Shown here: one piece after another, positions 1-8,840 of the stretch
How positions within the stretch are numbered: position 1 is the stretch's first letter
How the letters are laid out: each line of letters starts with the position of its first letter
DNA from: an uncultured Bacilli bacterium
GTDB taxonomy: Bacteria > Bacillota_I > Bacilli_A > RF39 > UBA660
Direction: 5' to 3'
Assembly: GCA_947601845.1 (NCBI GenBank)
Contig: CANQGH010000008.1
Span: 1 to 45,066 of the forward strand
Length of the DNA stretch: 45,066 bases
Program-made: the position numbers and the translations under genes
The notes under the pieces: generated by a model
Databases searched by the model: none
What the model was told of the DNA's origin: nothing
The model's input: the letters and a program-made list of their open reading frames with translations, nothing else

Positions 1-13
1 CTTACCATCTCCG

Positions 14-33
14 TATATAGTTTATTCTATATA
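14..33 (-). other. Small hairpin in the putative leader
   Basis: TATATAG and CTATATA form a perfect 7-bp stem with a 6-nt loop just downstream of the putative TATAAT at 36-41. It would sit at the 5' end of the outgoing transcript and could affect its stability. It is AT-only, so it may be chance. Confidence 0.3.
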
Positions 34-35
34 CC

Positions 36-66
36 ATTATACCCCCCCCCCCATCGGTTTCTGCAA
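36..66 (-). promoter_or_regulatory. Possible promoter with an 11-nt G tract in the spacer
   Basis: Read on the minus strand, a perfect TATAAT (36-41) is preceded by eleven G residues (42-52), eight more bases, and a weak -35-like TTGCAG (61-66). The spacer is 19 nt and would be 17 nt with two fewer Gs. The gene it would drive lies off the left edge. A mononucleotide G tract inside a promoter spacer is a known phase-variation layout; here the -35 is poor, so function is inferred. Confidence 0.35.
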
Positions 67-91
67 GAAAAAAATAAAAAAAGATTGTTTT

Positions 92-715
92 TTATTTTTT
101 TAATAACCTACAATCTATTTTACTATTATTAAACTTATCCTTAAATTTAAGCCCATCTTCCATGCTACCTACAATTAATCCATAATGAACTGGTACTACT
201 ACTTTGGGATTAATACTTATTGCTAAATCATAAGCCTCATTATAATCCATTGTAAATGTACCACCTATCGGGATAAAACAAACATCACATTTCACATCTC
301 TTATTTCTTCAATATTATCAGTATCACCTGATATATAATACCTAATATTATTAAGAATAATAATATATCCTACATAACCTTTGCTTTTTGGATGGAATGG
401 CTTATCAATATTATAGGAGCAAACAGTCTCAAAATTAAGTCCTGCTATTTCATAAGTCTCATCGGGTTTCACTAAATAAACATGTTTATACTTAGATACT
501 TTATCTCTCATACTAGAAGGTACAATTAATATTGTATCATCTTTAATTACTTTATTAATATCTTCTAAAGAAAAGTGATCATAATGATCATGAGTAATAA
601 AAATAAAGTCGGCATCATTATATGCATCTTTTAATTTAAAGGGATCAATATATATTTTTTTATCCATATCAAACTTAATACTATTTTGACCAAATACAAT
701 AACATTATCTAACAT
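92..715 (-). CDS. MBL-fold metal-dependent hydrolase (UlaG/YtkL-like)
   Basis: This 207-aa protein has the metallo-beta-lactamase metal site THDHYDH near residues 41-47 (HxHxDH), a later GDTD segment with the bridging Asp, and a C-terminal VPVHYG His. The short length and lack of extra domains match the UlaG/YtkL group of small zinc or manganese hydrolases. The substrate is unknown; family members cleave sugar lactones, nucleotides or phosphoesters. It starts at an ATG with a GGAGAAG site about 7 nt upstream and lies 12 nt after the thiolation-like gene, so it is probably the last gene of the 5829-92 run. No signal peptide is seen, so it should be cytoplasmic. Confidence 0.8.
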   Translation of the reverse strand: MLDNVIVFGQNSIKFDMDKKIYIDPFKLKDAYNDADFIFITHDHYDHFSLEDINKVIKDDTILIVPSSMRDKVSKYKHVYLVKPDETYEIAGLNFETVCSYNIDKPFHPKSKGYVGYIIILNNIRYYISGDTDNIEEIRDVKCDVCFIPIGGTFTMDYNEAYDLAISINPKVVVPVHYGLIVGSMEDGLKFKDKFNNSKIDCRLLKK

Positions 716-727
716 ATAATCTTCTCC

Positions 728-1555
728 TTATTTATCATAATCATCTAAAAAACTTTTATATTTTCCATCTTTTTTGGTTCCTAAAACACAATTTAAATTA
801 ATATTATCAAGAGCTTTAAAAATATTATAATCAATATCAAGATGAACTTTTCTTAACTCTCTAATTAAGTCCTTAATTTCTTTCCTTTTACTAGTATTTT
901 CATCATCAATAGAGCACTTTTCCGTAAAACGACAAGCACAATTAAGAAATGTTAAACCATTGGATTTACTCCATGAGATAATATCATCTTCTCTTACTAA
1001 ATACAAAGGTCTAATTAATTCAATTCCTTCAAAATTATCGCTATGTAACTTTGGCATCATTGTCTTAACTTCCGCACCATAAAACATTGATAAAAGCGTT
1101 GTTTCAATCACATCATTAAAATGATGCCCTAGTGCAATCTTATTACATCCCATCTCTTTAGCTTTACTATATAAAAAGCCACGACGCATTCTAGCACACA
1201 AGTAACAAGGACTTTGTGCTGCAATATTATCTACAACACTAAAAATATCACTTTCAAATATTTGAATAGGAATATTTAATATTTTGGCATTTTCTACAAT
1301 AGCTTTTCGGTTTATTTCATTATATCCTGGATCCATAACAACATATTTAGCTTCAAACTTTATTTTCCCATGGCGTATTAATTCTTGAATGCATTTAGCA
1401 AGTAAAAAAGAATCTTTACCTCCACTAATACAAACCATAACTTTATCGTTTTCATTAATTAATTCATAGTCTTGAACACTTCTTACAAATTTACTCCAAA
1501 TATCTTTACGATATTTTTTGATAATACTTCGTTCTATCTCTTGATATCTTTCCAT
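728..1555 (-). CDS. TtcA/TilS-type PP-loop ATPase, probable tRNA thiolation enzyme
   Basis: The 275-aa protein carries the PP-loop SGGKDS at residues 44-49, which binds ATP for adenylation of a tRNA base. A CxxC (C117, C120) and a later cysteine group (C206, C208, C214) resemble the TtcA arrangement, where three cysteines hold a 4Fe-4S cluster used in 2-thiocytidine formation at tRNA position 32. The length matches TtcA-like proteins, and the C-terminal domain of TilS is absent. It sits 18 nt downstream of copA and 12 nt upstream of the MBL gene. Firmicute members of this family are less well studied than E. coli TtcA, so the exact base modified is inferred. Copper can damage such Fe-S enzymes, but a link to the copper genes is speculative. 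Confidence 0.7.
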   Translation of the reverse strand: MERYQEIERSIIKKYRKDIWSKFVRSVQDYELINENDKVMVCISGGKDSFLLAKCIQELIRHGKIKFEAKYVVMDPGYNEINRKAIVENAKILNIPIQIFESDIFSVVDNIAAQSPCYLCARMRRGFLYSKAKEMGCNKIALGHHFNDVIETTLLSMFYGAEVKTMMPKLHSDNFEGIELIRPLYLVREDDIISWSKSNGLTFLNCACRFTEKCSIDDENTSKRKEIKDLIRELRKVHLDIDYNIFKALDNINLNCVLGTKKDGKYKSFLDDYDK

Positions 1556-1573
1556 AAACTACTAACTCCTATT

Positions 1574-3763
1574 CTAAGCATTACTCTTCCACCTTTTTAA
1601 TCTTAACGCATTAAAGACAACGCATAAACTAGATAACATCATAGAAGCACTTGCTATCATAGGATTTATCTCTAAGCCTATTTTTGAAAAGATGCCGATA
1701 GCAAGTGGAATCATTAAGATATTATAAAAGAAGGCCCAAAATAAATTTTGCTTTATATTTCTTAAAGTTCTTTGGGAAACGGTTAGAAACGCTATAATTT
1801 TTTCAATATTGTCATTTGTTATAATAACATTGGAAGAATTAGTAGCAATATCAGTACTACCTTTAAAACTAATTCCTATATCAGCAGTTGCAAGAGATGG
1901 AGCATCATTAATGCCATCTCCAACCATCGCTACCCTTTTGCCATTGGCTTGCAACTTTTTAATATATTTGGTTTTATCACTTGGCATAACATTGGCAACG
2001 ATATTATCTATTCCTAGCTCTTTACCAATAATATTAGCCGTTATTTCATTATCACCAGTAAGCATTACCATATCTGGCCCTAATTCTTTTAACTTTTTTA
2101 TAGTTTTTTTAGATTCTTTCCTAATAATATCCTTGACCCCTAGTAATCCTATTATATTATTGTCTTCCAATATATAAATAATACTATTTCCTAGACTAGC
2201 TAATTTTTCTTCATCCTCTTGATGGTCATTCTTTATATTATTTAGAATTTTGCTATTGCCCAAATAATAATTTTTGTTTCCTATTTTAGCAGATATACCT
2301 AGTCCTGATAATTCTTTATAATCTACGACATTTAGTTCTTTTATATTATAATTAGCAAATGCCAAAGATATAGGATGAGTGGAATTACTTTCAATATTAG
2401 CAATAATATTTAATAGTTTTTGATCATCATAATTAGAGTAATTATATAACTTATTAACACTTAACTTTCCATATGTAAGCGTTCCTGTTTTATCAAAAAC
2501 AATTGTATCTATGTGTGATGCTATCTCTAATGTTTCACTTGATTTTATAAGAATACCATTTTTAGCAGAAGTACCTATTGATACAACAATAGCAAGGGGT
2601 GTGGCAAGTCCTAAAGCACATGGGCAAGCAACAACTAATACCGTTACCATATGAATAAGTGATGCATTTAAAGAAGTACCTATAATAAGATAAATAATAA
2701 AGGTTAAAATAGCAATTACTAAAATAGTTGGTACAAAATAGGAACTAACTTTATCAGCAACTCTTCCTATAGGCATTTTAGAATTACTTGCTTCAAGAAC
2801 TAAATGTACCATTTCGGATATGGTTGACTTGGGTCCTATTTTTTCGGCTTTATATTCTATTACTCCATCATAATTAATTGATCCGGCAACCACTTTATCT
2901 CTTATACCTTTTTTGCTAGGAAGAGACTCTCCCGTTATAAATGATTCATCAAAATGCGCAGTACCTTTAACAATTTCACCATCAACTGCTACTTTCATAC
3001 CCGGTTTCGCAATTAATATATCACCCACTTTAACTTCATCGATAGTAATTTCTTTCTCACCCGTTTGGGTTTTTAATAAAGCAACTTGAGGCGTTACTTG
3101 GACAAGTTCTTTTATAGCTTCTTTGGTTTTTTCTTTACTATTTTTATCAATAAATCTACCTAATTTAATAAATAAAACAATCATACAAACAGATTCAAAA
3201 TATAGGTTTTCTACTAACCCTTGATTACCTAATATAATTAAAATCATATTAACAAAGCTATAAACAAAACTTACTAATACTCCAAGTGCTACTAAAGTAT
3301 CCATATTAGCGTGTCTTTGGATTAAATTTTTAATTCCATTAATTATAATATCTTTGCCATATATCAAATATGGTATTGTAAGTATAAATAGACAAACGGC
3401 ATAATTTATTGGATATTTCATCATATGTAAAAATGGTATTACAGGTAAATGAAGCATATGGGACATAGATATGTACATGATTAAAACAATTAAAATGCCA
3501 AGAAGAATTAAATAAGTCTTACTATTATCTTTCTTATTCTCCTCATGTTCATCATAAACTCCTGCATATTTATAACCAGACTCATTAATATATTTACCAA
3601 GAGTTAGAATATCTATATTATCTTCATAATGAATTAGCACCTGCCCTAAGACTAGATTAACTTTAGCATCTATTATGCCTTCTTGCTTGTTAAGATATTT
3701 TTCAACATGGTTAGAACAAGCTGAACAACTCATACCATCAACTTTTAATATTATCTTTTTCAT
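1574..3763 (-). CDS. copA: Copper-exporting P1B-type ATPase
   Basis: The 729-aa pump has one N-terminal heavy-metal domain with GMSCSAC (C13, C16), then transmembrane helices. The phosphatase-loop TGES is at 277-280, the membrane CPC at 380-382, the phosphorylated Asp424 in DKTGTLT, the HP pair at 463-464, TGDN at 569-572 and GDGIND at 615-620. CPC together with the YN in the next-to-last helix and MxxSS in the last helix is the Cu(I) signature, so it should move Cu(I) out of the cytoplasm. It starts 6 nt after the copZ stop, with AAAGGAA as ribosome site. No copY or csoR regulator is adjacent. Length and motifs are complete, and no defect is visible. Confidence 0.95.
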   Translation of the reverse strand: MKKIILKVDGMSCSACSNHVEKYLNKQEGIIDAKVNLVLGQVLIHYEDNIDILTLGKYINESGYKYAGVYDEHEENKKDNSKTYLILLGILIVLIMYISMSHMLHLPVIPFLHMMKYPINYAVCLFILTIPYLIYGKDIIINGIKNLIQRHANMDTLVALGVLVSFVYSFVNMILIILGNQGLVENLYFESVCMIVLFIKLGRFIDKNSKEKTKEAIKELVQVTPQVALLKTQTGEKEITIDEVKVGDILIAKPGMKVAVDGEIVKGTAHFDESFITGESLPSKKGIRDKVVAGSINYDGVIEYKAEKIGPKSTISEMVHLVLEASNSKMPIGRVADKVSSYFVPTILVIAILTFIIYLIIGTSLNASLIHMVTVLVVACPCALGLATPLAIVVSIGTSAKNGILIKSSETLEIASHIDTIVFDKTGTLTYGKLSVNKLYNYSNYDDQKLLNIIANIESNSTHPISLAFANYNIKELNVVDYKELSGLGISAKIGNKNYYLGNSKILNNIKNDHQEDEEKLASLGNSIIYILEDNNIIGLLGVKDIIRKESKKTIKKLKELGPDMVMLTGDNEITANIIGKELGIDNIVANVMPSDKTKYIKKLQANGKRVAMVGDGINDAPSLATADIGISFKGSTDIATNSSNVIITNDNIEKIIAFLTVSQRTLRNIKQNLFWAFFYNILMIPLAIGIFSKIGLEINPMIASASMMLSSLCVVFNALRLKRWKSNA

Positions 3764-3769
3764 GGTTAA

Positions 3770-3979
3770 TTATTCCTTTGTTATTTCATAACCGAGATTT
3801 TCAATAGTCTTCTCAAGTAAACTTTTATCAATATCTTCTTTTAAAGTTATAGTAACTAGATTTTTTTTATGAGAAGCATTAACTTTTTTAACTCCATCAA
3901 TACCCAAAAGAGCATTTTTAACTCTATTTTCACATCCACTACACACCATACCATTAACTTTTAATTCAATATTTTTCAT
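3770..3979 (-). CDS. copZ: CopZ-like copper chaperone
   Basis: This is a 69-aa single heavy-metal-associated domain with GMVCSGC near the N-terminus (C13, C16), the usual length of CopZ. It binds Cu(I) in the cytoplasm and passes it to the CopA metal-binding domain. A longer reading frame is open upstream, but the ATG chosen here has AAGGAGG at the right distance and gives the standard CopZ start MKNIELKVNG. It precedes copA by 6 nt, so the two are co-transcribed. Confidence 0.9.
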   Translation of the reverse strand: MKNIELKVNGMVCSGCENRVKNALLGIDGVKKVNASHKKNLVTITLKEDIDKSLLEKTIENLGYEITKE

Positions 3980-4005
3980 TTTTATCCTCCTTAAAATTAA
4001 TTTTT

Positions 4006-5829
4006 TTAAAAAATCTTTTCTATCCATCCAACATATTCATTAATTAAATTACTAGTTTTACTCTCATAAATAGTATCTTTAGCTAAAGTTATATTATCCG
4101 TTATAATATTATCAACTTTTAAGTCAATCATATTTTTAATATTGTCTTTAGTATTAACTGTCCAAGCGTATAATTGTTTTCCTTCATTATGAACTCTATT
4201 TACTAAAGCTCGGTTCACATTAGAAGCTTCTACACTGAAATGATCAGCATATTTTAATGTAGTGATATTACCATAAGCAATACTCATAACATAAACGGTT
4301 TCTACTTTATCATTTTCTTTTTTGATATTTTCTAAAACACTATAAACTTGTGATGTAACAACACAATTATTAACATAATCAAATTCTTCAACAATATCAA
4401 TTACACTCTTCTCAAAGTCTTTTTCCCTACCAGTAGGTTTTAACTCAATGTTTAATTTCATATCATTATCTTTGGCCCACTCTATAACATCACGTAATAA
4501 AGGAATACGCTCATCTTTATACTTTTTATCAAGGAAACTACCAGCATCTAAATCCTTTATCTCATCATATGTTACTTCCCAAGTATTCTTATTAACACCA
4601 GTCGTCCTTTTTAAATTAGTATCGTGCATAACAATAATCTTTCCATCTTTAGTTTGTTGTACATCTAATTCAATAAAGTCTGCCCCCAACTCTTTAGCCC
4701 CCACAAAGGCACTCATCGTATTTTCAGGGTAATTAACTGATGCTCCACGATGGGCAGTTACTTCTAAAGTTCTTACATATTCAATATTTAAATTATACTT
4801 GCCTTTATATAGTCCATAAGTAAAGACCGTTCCTAAAATCAATGATACCAATACAAAAGCTGCTACTATTCTCTTTAAGTATTTATCAATTTTTAAATCG
4901 TGACTATTACTAGTAAGTTTAATACTCTTTATCTTTTCTCCTTTTTTGCCTTTATGTAAATAGTATAAAGAACTAATACCCGCATAGCTAATTGGCGTTG
5001 CTAAAAGAGTATAACCAATAAATGATATAGCAATAAAGAACCAAATAATAGTTGTAAAAATACTTTTTATGATAATAATATTACCAAATATTTTATTAAA
5101 TAAGAAAATAACTAAAACTCCTAAAGCAACAAATAAGAAATAAAAGACTGATGATAATATCTGAATTACAGTTATAGTTAACAAATCTTTAAGATGATTT
5201 TTCTTGCTAATATTAATACTTCTTTTTCTTGCTTCTTTAAAATTAACATCTTCTAAAACGAAATAATTTAAAGAATACATCCATTTTAATAGTAATATAA
5301 CAAGACCAATTACCACAATAAGGAATAATATTAATAAAGTTTTATTTTTAACTATAAAGTCCAAGATAAACTCTGGTATTTTTATTGTTGTAATAAAACT
5401 AGATGCTACACCAATATGTAAAAAAGGAATAAGAAATAAAACCATTACTGCTAATAAGATATTTTTTAAATGGAACAATTTTCTACACTTAGCAATTGCT
5501 ATTCTCATAGCGTCAATAACTTTTATTTTTTGACCATTATATGAAGCATCTAAAATAATAATAATGGTCGTAATATCAAACATAGTATATATCATCATTA
5601 ATAAAACTAATACTAATAGTAGTATTAAAGTAATGGGATTTAAAAAGAAACTAATAATATTCTCTAAAGTCAAATAATTATAACCCGTTAACTTCATAAT
5701 TAAATTAAATATAGAAATAAATAAAGGGGTAAATATAAGAAAAGATAGTAATTTAAATATTAACTCAAAAATAAGTAATTGTTTTAAATTACATTTTAAC
5801 ATTGCCCCTACTTTTTTAATACTACTCAT
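4006..5829 (-). CDS. Membrane-anchored glycerophosphodiester phosphodiesterase
   Basis: The 607-aa protein has about eight hydrophobic segments in residues 20-340 (GPDPase membrane domain) followed by an outward-facing GDPD domain. The catalytic pattern is present: HRG at 360-362, PENT with E369, E387 and D389 in IELDV, and H402 in VMHD. It should hydrolyse glycerophosphodiesters such as those from lipid head groups or teichoic acid to glycerol-3-phosphate. The ATG is chosen because AAGGAG lies 8 nt upstream; an upstream GTG in frame is worse placed. The stop lies 26 nt before copZ, so the gene may head the copper operon or simply be its neighbour. Confidence 0.88.
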   Translation of the reverse strand: MSSIKKVGAMLKCNLKQLLIFELIFKLLSFLIFTPLFISIFNLIMKLTGYNYLTLENIISFFLNPITLILLLVLVLLMMIYTMFDITTIIIILDASYNGQKIKVIDAMRIAIAKCRKLFHLKNILLAVMVLFLIPFLHIGVASSFITTIKIPEFILDFIVKNKTLLILFLIVVIGLVILLLKWMYSLNYFVLEDVNFKEARKRSINISKKNHLKDLLTITVIQILSSVFYFLFVALGVLVIFLFNKIFGNIIIIKSIFTTIIWFFIAISFIGYTLLATPISYAGISSLYYLHKGKKGEKIKSIKLTSNSHDLKIDKYLKRIVAAFVLVSLILGTVFTYGLYKGKYNLNIEYVRTLEVTAHRGASVNYPENTMSAFVGAKELGADFIELDVQQTKDGKIIVMHDTNLKRTTGVNKNTWEVTYDEIKDLDAGSFLDKKYKDERIPLLRDVIEWAKDNDMKLNIELKPTGREKDFEKSVIDIVEEFDYVNNCVVTSQVYSVLENIKKENDKVETVYVMSIAYGNITTLKYADHFSVEASNVNRALVNRVHNEGKQLYAWTVNTKDNIKNMIDLKVDNIITDNITLAKDTIYESKTSNLINEYVGWIEKIF

Positions 5830-5884
5830 AAACAACACTCCTTATAACTACATGTCTATCATATCACAAATTAATTGTAAATTC

Positions 5885-5909
5885 ATCAAAAAAAGACCTA
5901 TTGGTCTTT
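5885..5909 (-). terminator. Rho-independent terminator after the Bce permease
   Basis: On the minus strand AAAGACC and GGTCTTT pair as a 7-bp stem with a 4-nt loop and are followed by a run of Ts, just past the permease stop codon. Confidence 0.8.
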
Positions 5910-5918
5910 CAAAAATGA

Positions 5919-7994
5919 TTAATATCTTTCCTTTATAATATTTTTACTTGAATAGTATGTTATTAAGAAATATCCCCCATAGATAATTACTAAAACAATG
6001 GCCGTTGTAATGATAGATGGTAATAATTGTTCGTTACCAAATACTTCTAATACTTTAACAGCAAACATGATACCAAAGATAGAATGAATTAAAGCAAGGA
6101 TTAAAGGTAGCATAAAGAATATAGCTATTTGTCTAAATAATGCTTTATTAATCAACTTTTCATCAGTACCAATTTTCCTTAACATTCTAAATCTTTCCTT
6201 ATTATCACTACTTTCGGATAATTCTTTTAATCCTAAAACGGCGGCACTACTAATTAAGAAAATTATACCTAAATAAAGACCGATAAAGGTAACCATGGCC
6301 GATAATCCTGTTGTTGCTTCTCTAATAGCCAGTCTAGTTGAACCACTTGGAAGTAAATATTCATTTGCTTTTGAATCTTTATCTATTTTGTTTATATTAT
6401 TTTCTATTGCTATTATTTTTTCTCTATCTGTGGTTTTATAATTGCCTATCAAATGATTTTGTACTAAATATTCTTCATCTACAATATTATCAGCTACTAA
6501 AATGATACCAGTATTAATATGTTGACTAGACATTTCTAAAAAGCCATCTTGACAAGTATTATATTTAGGTTTTAAAGTGTGCCCAAATAAATGAATTACT
6601 TCCCCATTTTGTAAGGCTACATCTCTTATTTTAACCATTGATTTAAAATCAGCTACAATCATATATTCATCATCATTTAAAGAATATTCGCCTATACCAT
6701 AAAATTTTGCTACTTTATTATAATCACTAATTTTCATAATAGATTCCATTGTATCATAAGCTAAAAATGGAAATTGTGTTCTAATACTATTTAATTTTGA
6801 TCCTAAAGTATGATTCATAGTTAAATCAGGTGTGGCATAAGTATTTACTTCTATATAATCTTTAAAGTAAGTTGTAATATTAAAATCAAATAATTCAAAC
6901 ATTTCTTTGGCTGTATAGTGAGAGTTTTGGATTTGAAAATCATTATATCCATAATCACTATATTTTTCATAATATTTATCCATATTCATATTAACTGTAA
7001 ACATAGCATCAGCAGGAGCAAGTTCCCTAATATTAGCATTCATCGAGTTTTTTATAGTAAGACACGCTGATAATAAGCAAATAGTGATGAATAGCATTAA
7101 ACAAATAATGGTAGTTGAAAATACTGTGGTGTTAATTTTATTAGAAAATTGTCTTAATGTAAAACTATTTAAACCTTTATAGTAATATTTTTTTAGGCTT
7201 TGAACAATTCTTAAAATTAGTCCTGACAAAGACCATAATATAAAGAACGTACTTACTGCACCCATTATAATAGGTTTCATTACATCAGTTACTTCTTGTA
7301 AAGTAAGAAAACCATGAGTGACTATATAATAGGCTCTTCCTAAAACTAAACAAGAAATGATAAAAATAATAATACACAAATAAGGATTTTTTAGTTTAAT
7401 TTTTTCGGTTTTCTTTGCACCATTTAATAAATCAATTAACTTACATTTACTAATACTTATTGTATTAAATATCATAACGATTAAATACATGATACTAAAA
7501 TAAATGATTGTCTTAACACAAGCTGCACTTGAAAAGACAAAAGTAAATTTGGTTAAATTAGCTTCAAACATATTGGCAACGACTAAACTCATAACCTGTG
7601 ATAGTAATACGCCAAGTCCTAAGCCCACTAAAAGAGAAATGATACCAATAAATAAGGTTTCAAAGAATAATATTAAGGATATTTTTCTTTTACTCATACC
7701 TAAAGTTAGATAAATTCCAAATTCTTTATTTCTACGTTTAATTAAAAAGCGTGAAGCATAGATAATTAAAAATCCTAATATAAATGAAACAAAGATGCTA
7801 ACGCTAGAAAGCATTGTCATCATAAGTTTGATTAGTTCTTGGGTTGATGAGGAAACATCCATCATAACGGTTTGACTATCAAGAGCATTAAAGACATAAA
7901 AGATGGCTACTCCTAAGATAAGGGTAAAAAAGTAAATGACATAATCTTTGATACTTTTTTTAATATTTTTTAAGGATAATTTATAAAGCATCAT
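5919..7994 (-). CDS. BceB-like ABC transporter permease (FtsX family)
   Basis: This 691-aa membrane protein has an N-terminal helix, three helices with FtsX-like spacing (about 58-220), further helices around 230-310, a large extracellular region at about 320-560 and a C-terminal helix group. Ten helices plus one big external loop between helices 7 and 8 is the BceB plan; that loop recognises peptide antibiotics bound to lipid II or undecaprenyl pyrophosphate. The ATG at 7994 has GGAGG 8 nt upstream, and the gene overlaps the ATPase end by 14 nt, so translation is coupled. With the kinase and regulator next door it forms a detox and flux-sensing module; the specific peptide cannot be read from sequence. 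Confidence 0.88.
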   Translation of the reverse strand: MMLYKLSLKNIKKSIKDYVIYFFTLILGVAIFYVFNALDSQTVMMDVSSSTQELIKLMMTMLSSVSIFVSFILGFLIIYASRFLIKRRNKEFGIYLTLGMSKRKISLILFFETLFIGIISLLVGLGLGVLLSQVMSLVVANMFEANLTKFTFVFSSAACVKTIIYFSIMYLIVMIFNTISISKCKLIDLLNGAKKTEKIKLKNPYLCIIIFIISCLVLGRAYYIVTHGFLTLQEVTDVMKPIIMGAVSTFFILWSLSGLILRIVQSLKKYYYKGLNSFTLRQFSNKINTTVFSTTIICLMLFITICLLSACLTIKNSMNANIRELAPADAMFTVNMNMDKYYEKYSDYGYNDFQIQNSHYTAKEMFELFDFNITTYFKDYIEVNTYATPDLTMNHTLGSKLNSIRTQFPFLAYDTMESIMKISDYNKVAKFYGIGEYSLNDDEYMIVADFKSMVKIRDVALQNGEVIHLFGHTLKPKYNTCQDGFLEMSSQHINTGIILVADNIVDEEYLVQNHLIGNYKTTDREKIIAIENNINKIDKDSKANEYLLPSGSTRLAIREATTGLSAMVTFIGLYLGIIFLISSAAVLGLKELSESSDNKERFRMLRKIGTDEKLINKALFRQIAIFFMLPLILALIHSIFGIMFAVKVLEVFGNEQLLPSIITTAIVLVIIYGGYFLITYYSSKNIIKERY

Positions 7995-8748
7995 TTAAAT
8001 TTCCTCCAAGTAAAGTAACCACATCAATGATTTTATCAAAGAACTCTTTACGAGTGGCATCACCCTTATGAAGTTCTTTAAAAATTTTTCCATCTTTGAT
8101 AAAGATGACTCTATTAGCATAAGATGCTGTAAAAGCATCATGAGTAACCATAAGAATAGTGGCTTTTAATTCATCATTTAAATAATTAAATCTATCTAAT
8201 AACATTTTAGATGATTTAGAATCAAGTGCTCCTGTTGGTTCATCAGCCAAAATTAATTTAGGATTTGTAATAATCGCTCTAGCACTAGCTACTCTTTGCT
8301 TTTGCCCTCCACTCATTTGGTAAGGATATTTATTTAGAACATTAATAATGTCCAAGTCATAAGCTACTTTTTTAATTCTTTTATCAATTTCATCAAAAGG
8401 GACATTTTGAATAGATAATGCTAAAGCAATATTTTCATAAGCAGTTAGAGTATCTAATAGATTAAAGTCTTGAAAAATAAAACCTAATTCTTCCCTTCTA
8501 AACTTATTTAAGTCATTATCTTTTAATTTGGTTATATCAACATTACCTACCCAAATATGTCCTGATGTTACTTTGTCAATTGTCGAAATAACATTTAATA
8601 ATGTCGTTTTACCACTGCCACTAGCACCCATAATAGCAACAAATTCGCTTTTTCTGACATCAAAAGATATATCATCAATCGCTTTGGTTAAAGATGACCG
8701 ATTGCCATAATATTTTTCTATTCTCTCTACTTTTAAAATACTTTCCAT
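7981..8748 (-). CDS. BceA-like ABC transporter ATPase
   Basis: The 255-aa ATPase has Walker A GASGSGKTT near residue 40, a Q-loop in GFIFQDFNLL, the signature MSGGQKQR, Walker B LILADEPTGALDS and the H-loop in MVTHD. It belongs to the MacB/BceA/LolD group, which powers FtsX-type permeases through mechanotransmission rather than ordinary transport. A good GGAG site precedes the ATG. Upstream (8749-8840) lies its own promoter region with an inverted-repeat operator, so this gene and the permease form a unit separate from the two-component genes. Confidence 0.92.
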   Translation of the reverse strand: MESILKVERIEKYYGNRSSLTKAIDDISFDVRKSEFVAIMGASGSGKTTLLNVISTIDKVTSGHIWVGNVDITKLKDNDLNKFRREELGFIFQDFNLLDTLTAYENIALALSIQNVPFDEIDKRIKKVAYDLDIINVLNKYPYQMSGGQKQRVASARAIITNPKLILADEPTGALDSKSSKMLLDRFNYLNDELKATILMVTHDAFTASYANRVIFIKDGKIFKELHKGDATRKEFFDKIIDVVTLLGGNLNDAL

Positions 8749-8807
8749 ATAATCTTTCTCCTTTCAATAACCATCATAAACTAAAGTATTACTTTTGTCG
8801 TTTGTTT

Positions 8808-8840
8808 AATCTTACAAAATCATTACATCTTTGTAAGATT
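8808..8840 (-). promoter_or_regulatory. BceR-type operator upstream of the ABC genes
   Basis: The core TTACA-TCTT-TGTAA (8823-8836) fits the TNACA-N4-TGTAA pattern known for BceR-like regulators. It is nested in a larger perfect 11-bp inverted repeat, AATCTTACAAA (8808-8818) and TTTGTAAGATT (8830-8840). A -10-like TATGAT and a poor -35 ACGACA follow on the minus strand, as expected for an activated promoter. The repeat touches the kinase stop codon. There is no T-run, so it is not read as a terminator. Confidence 0.7.

Noticed and set aside
1809-2177. Plus-strand open frames within copA and other genes (also at 13108-13464, 33520-33954 and similar)
   Set aside because: They lie antisense to strongly supported genes, lack ribosome sites and show no family features.
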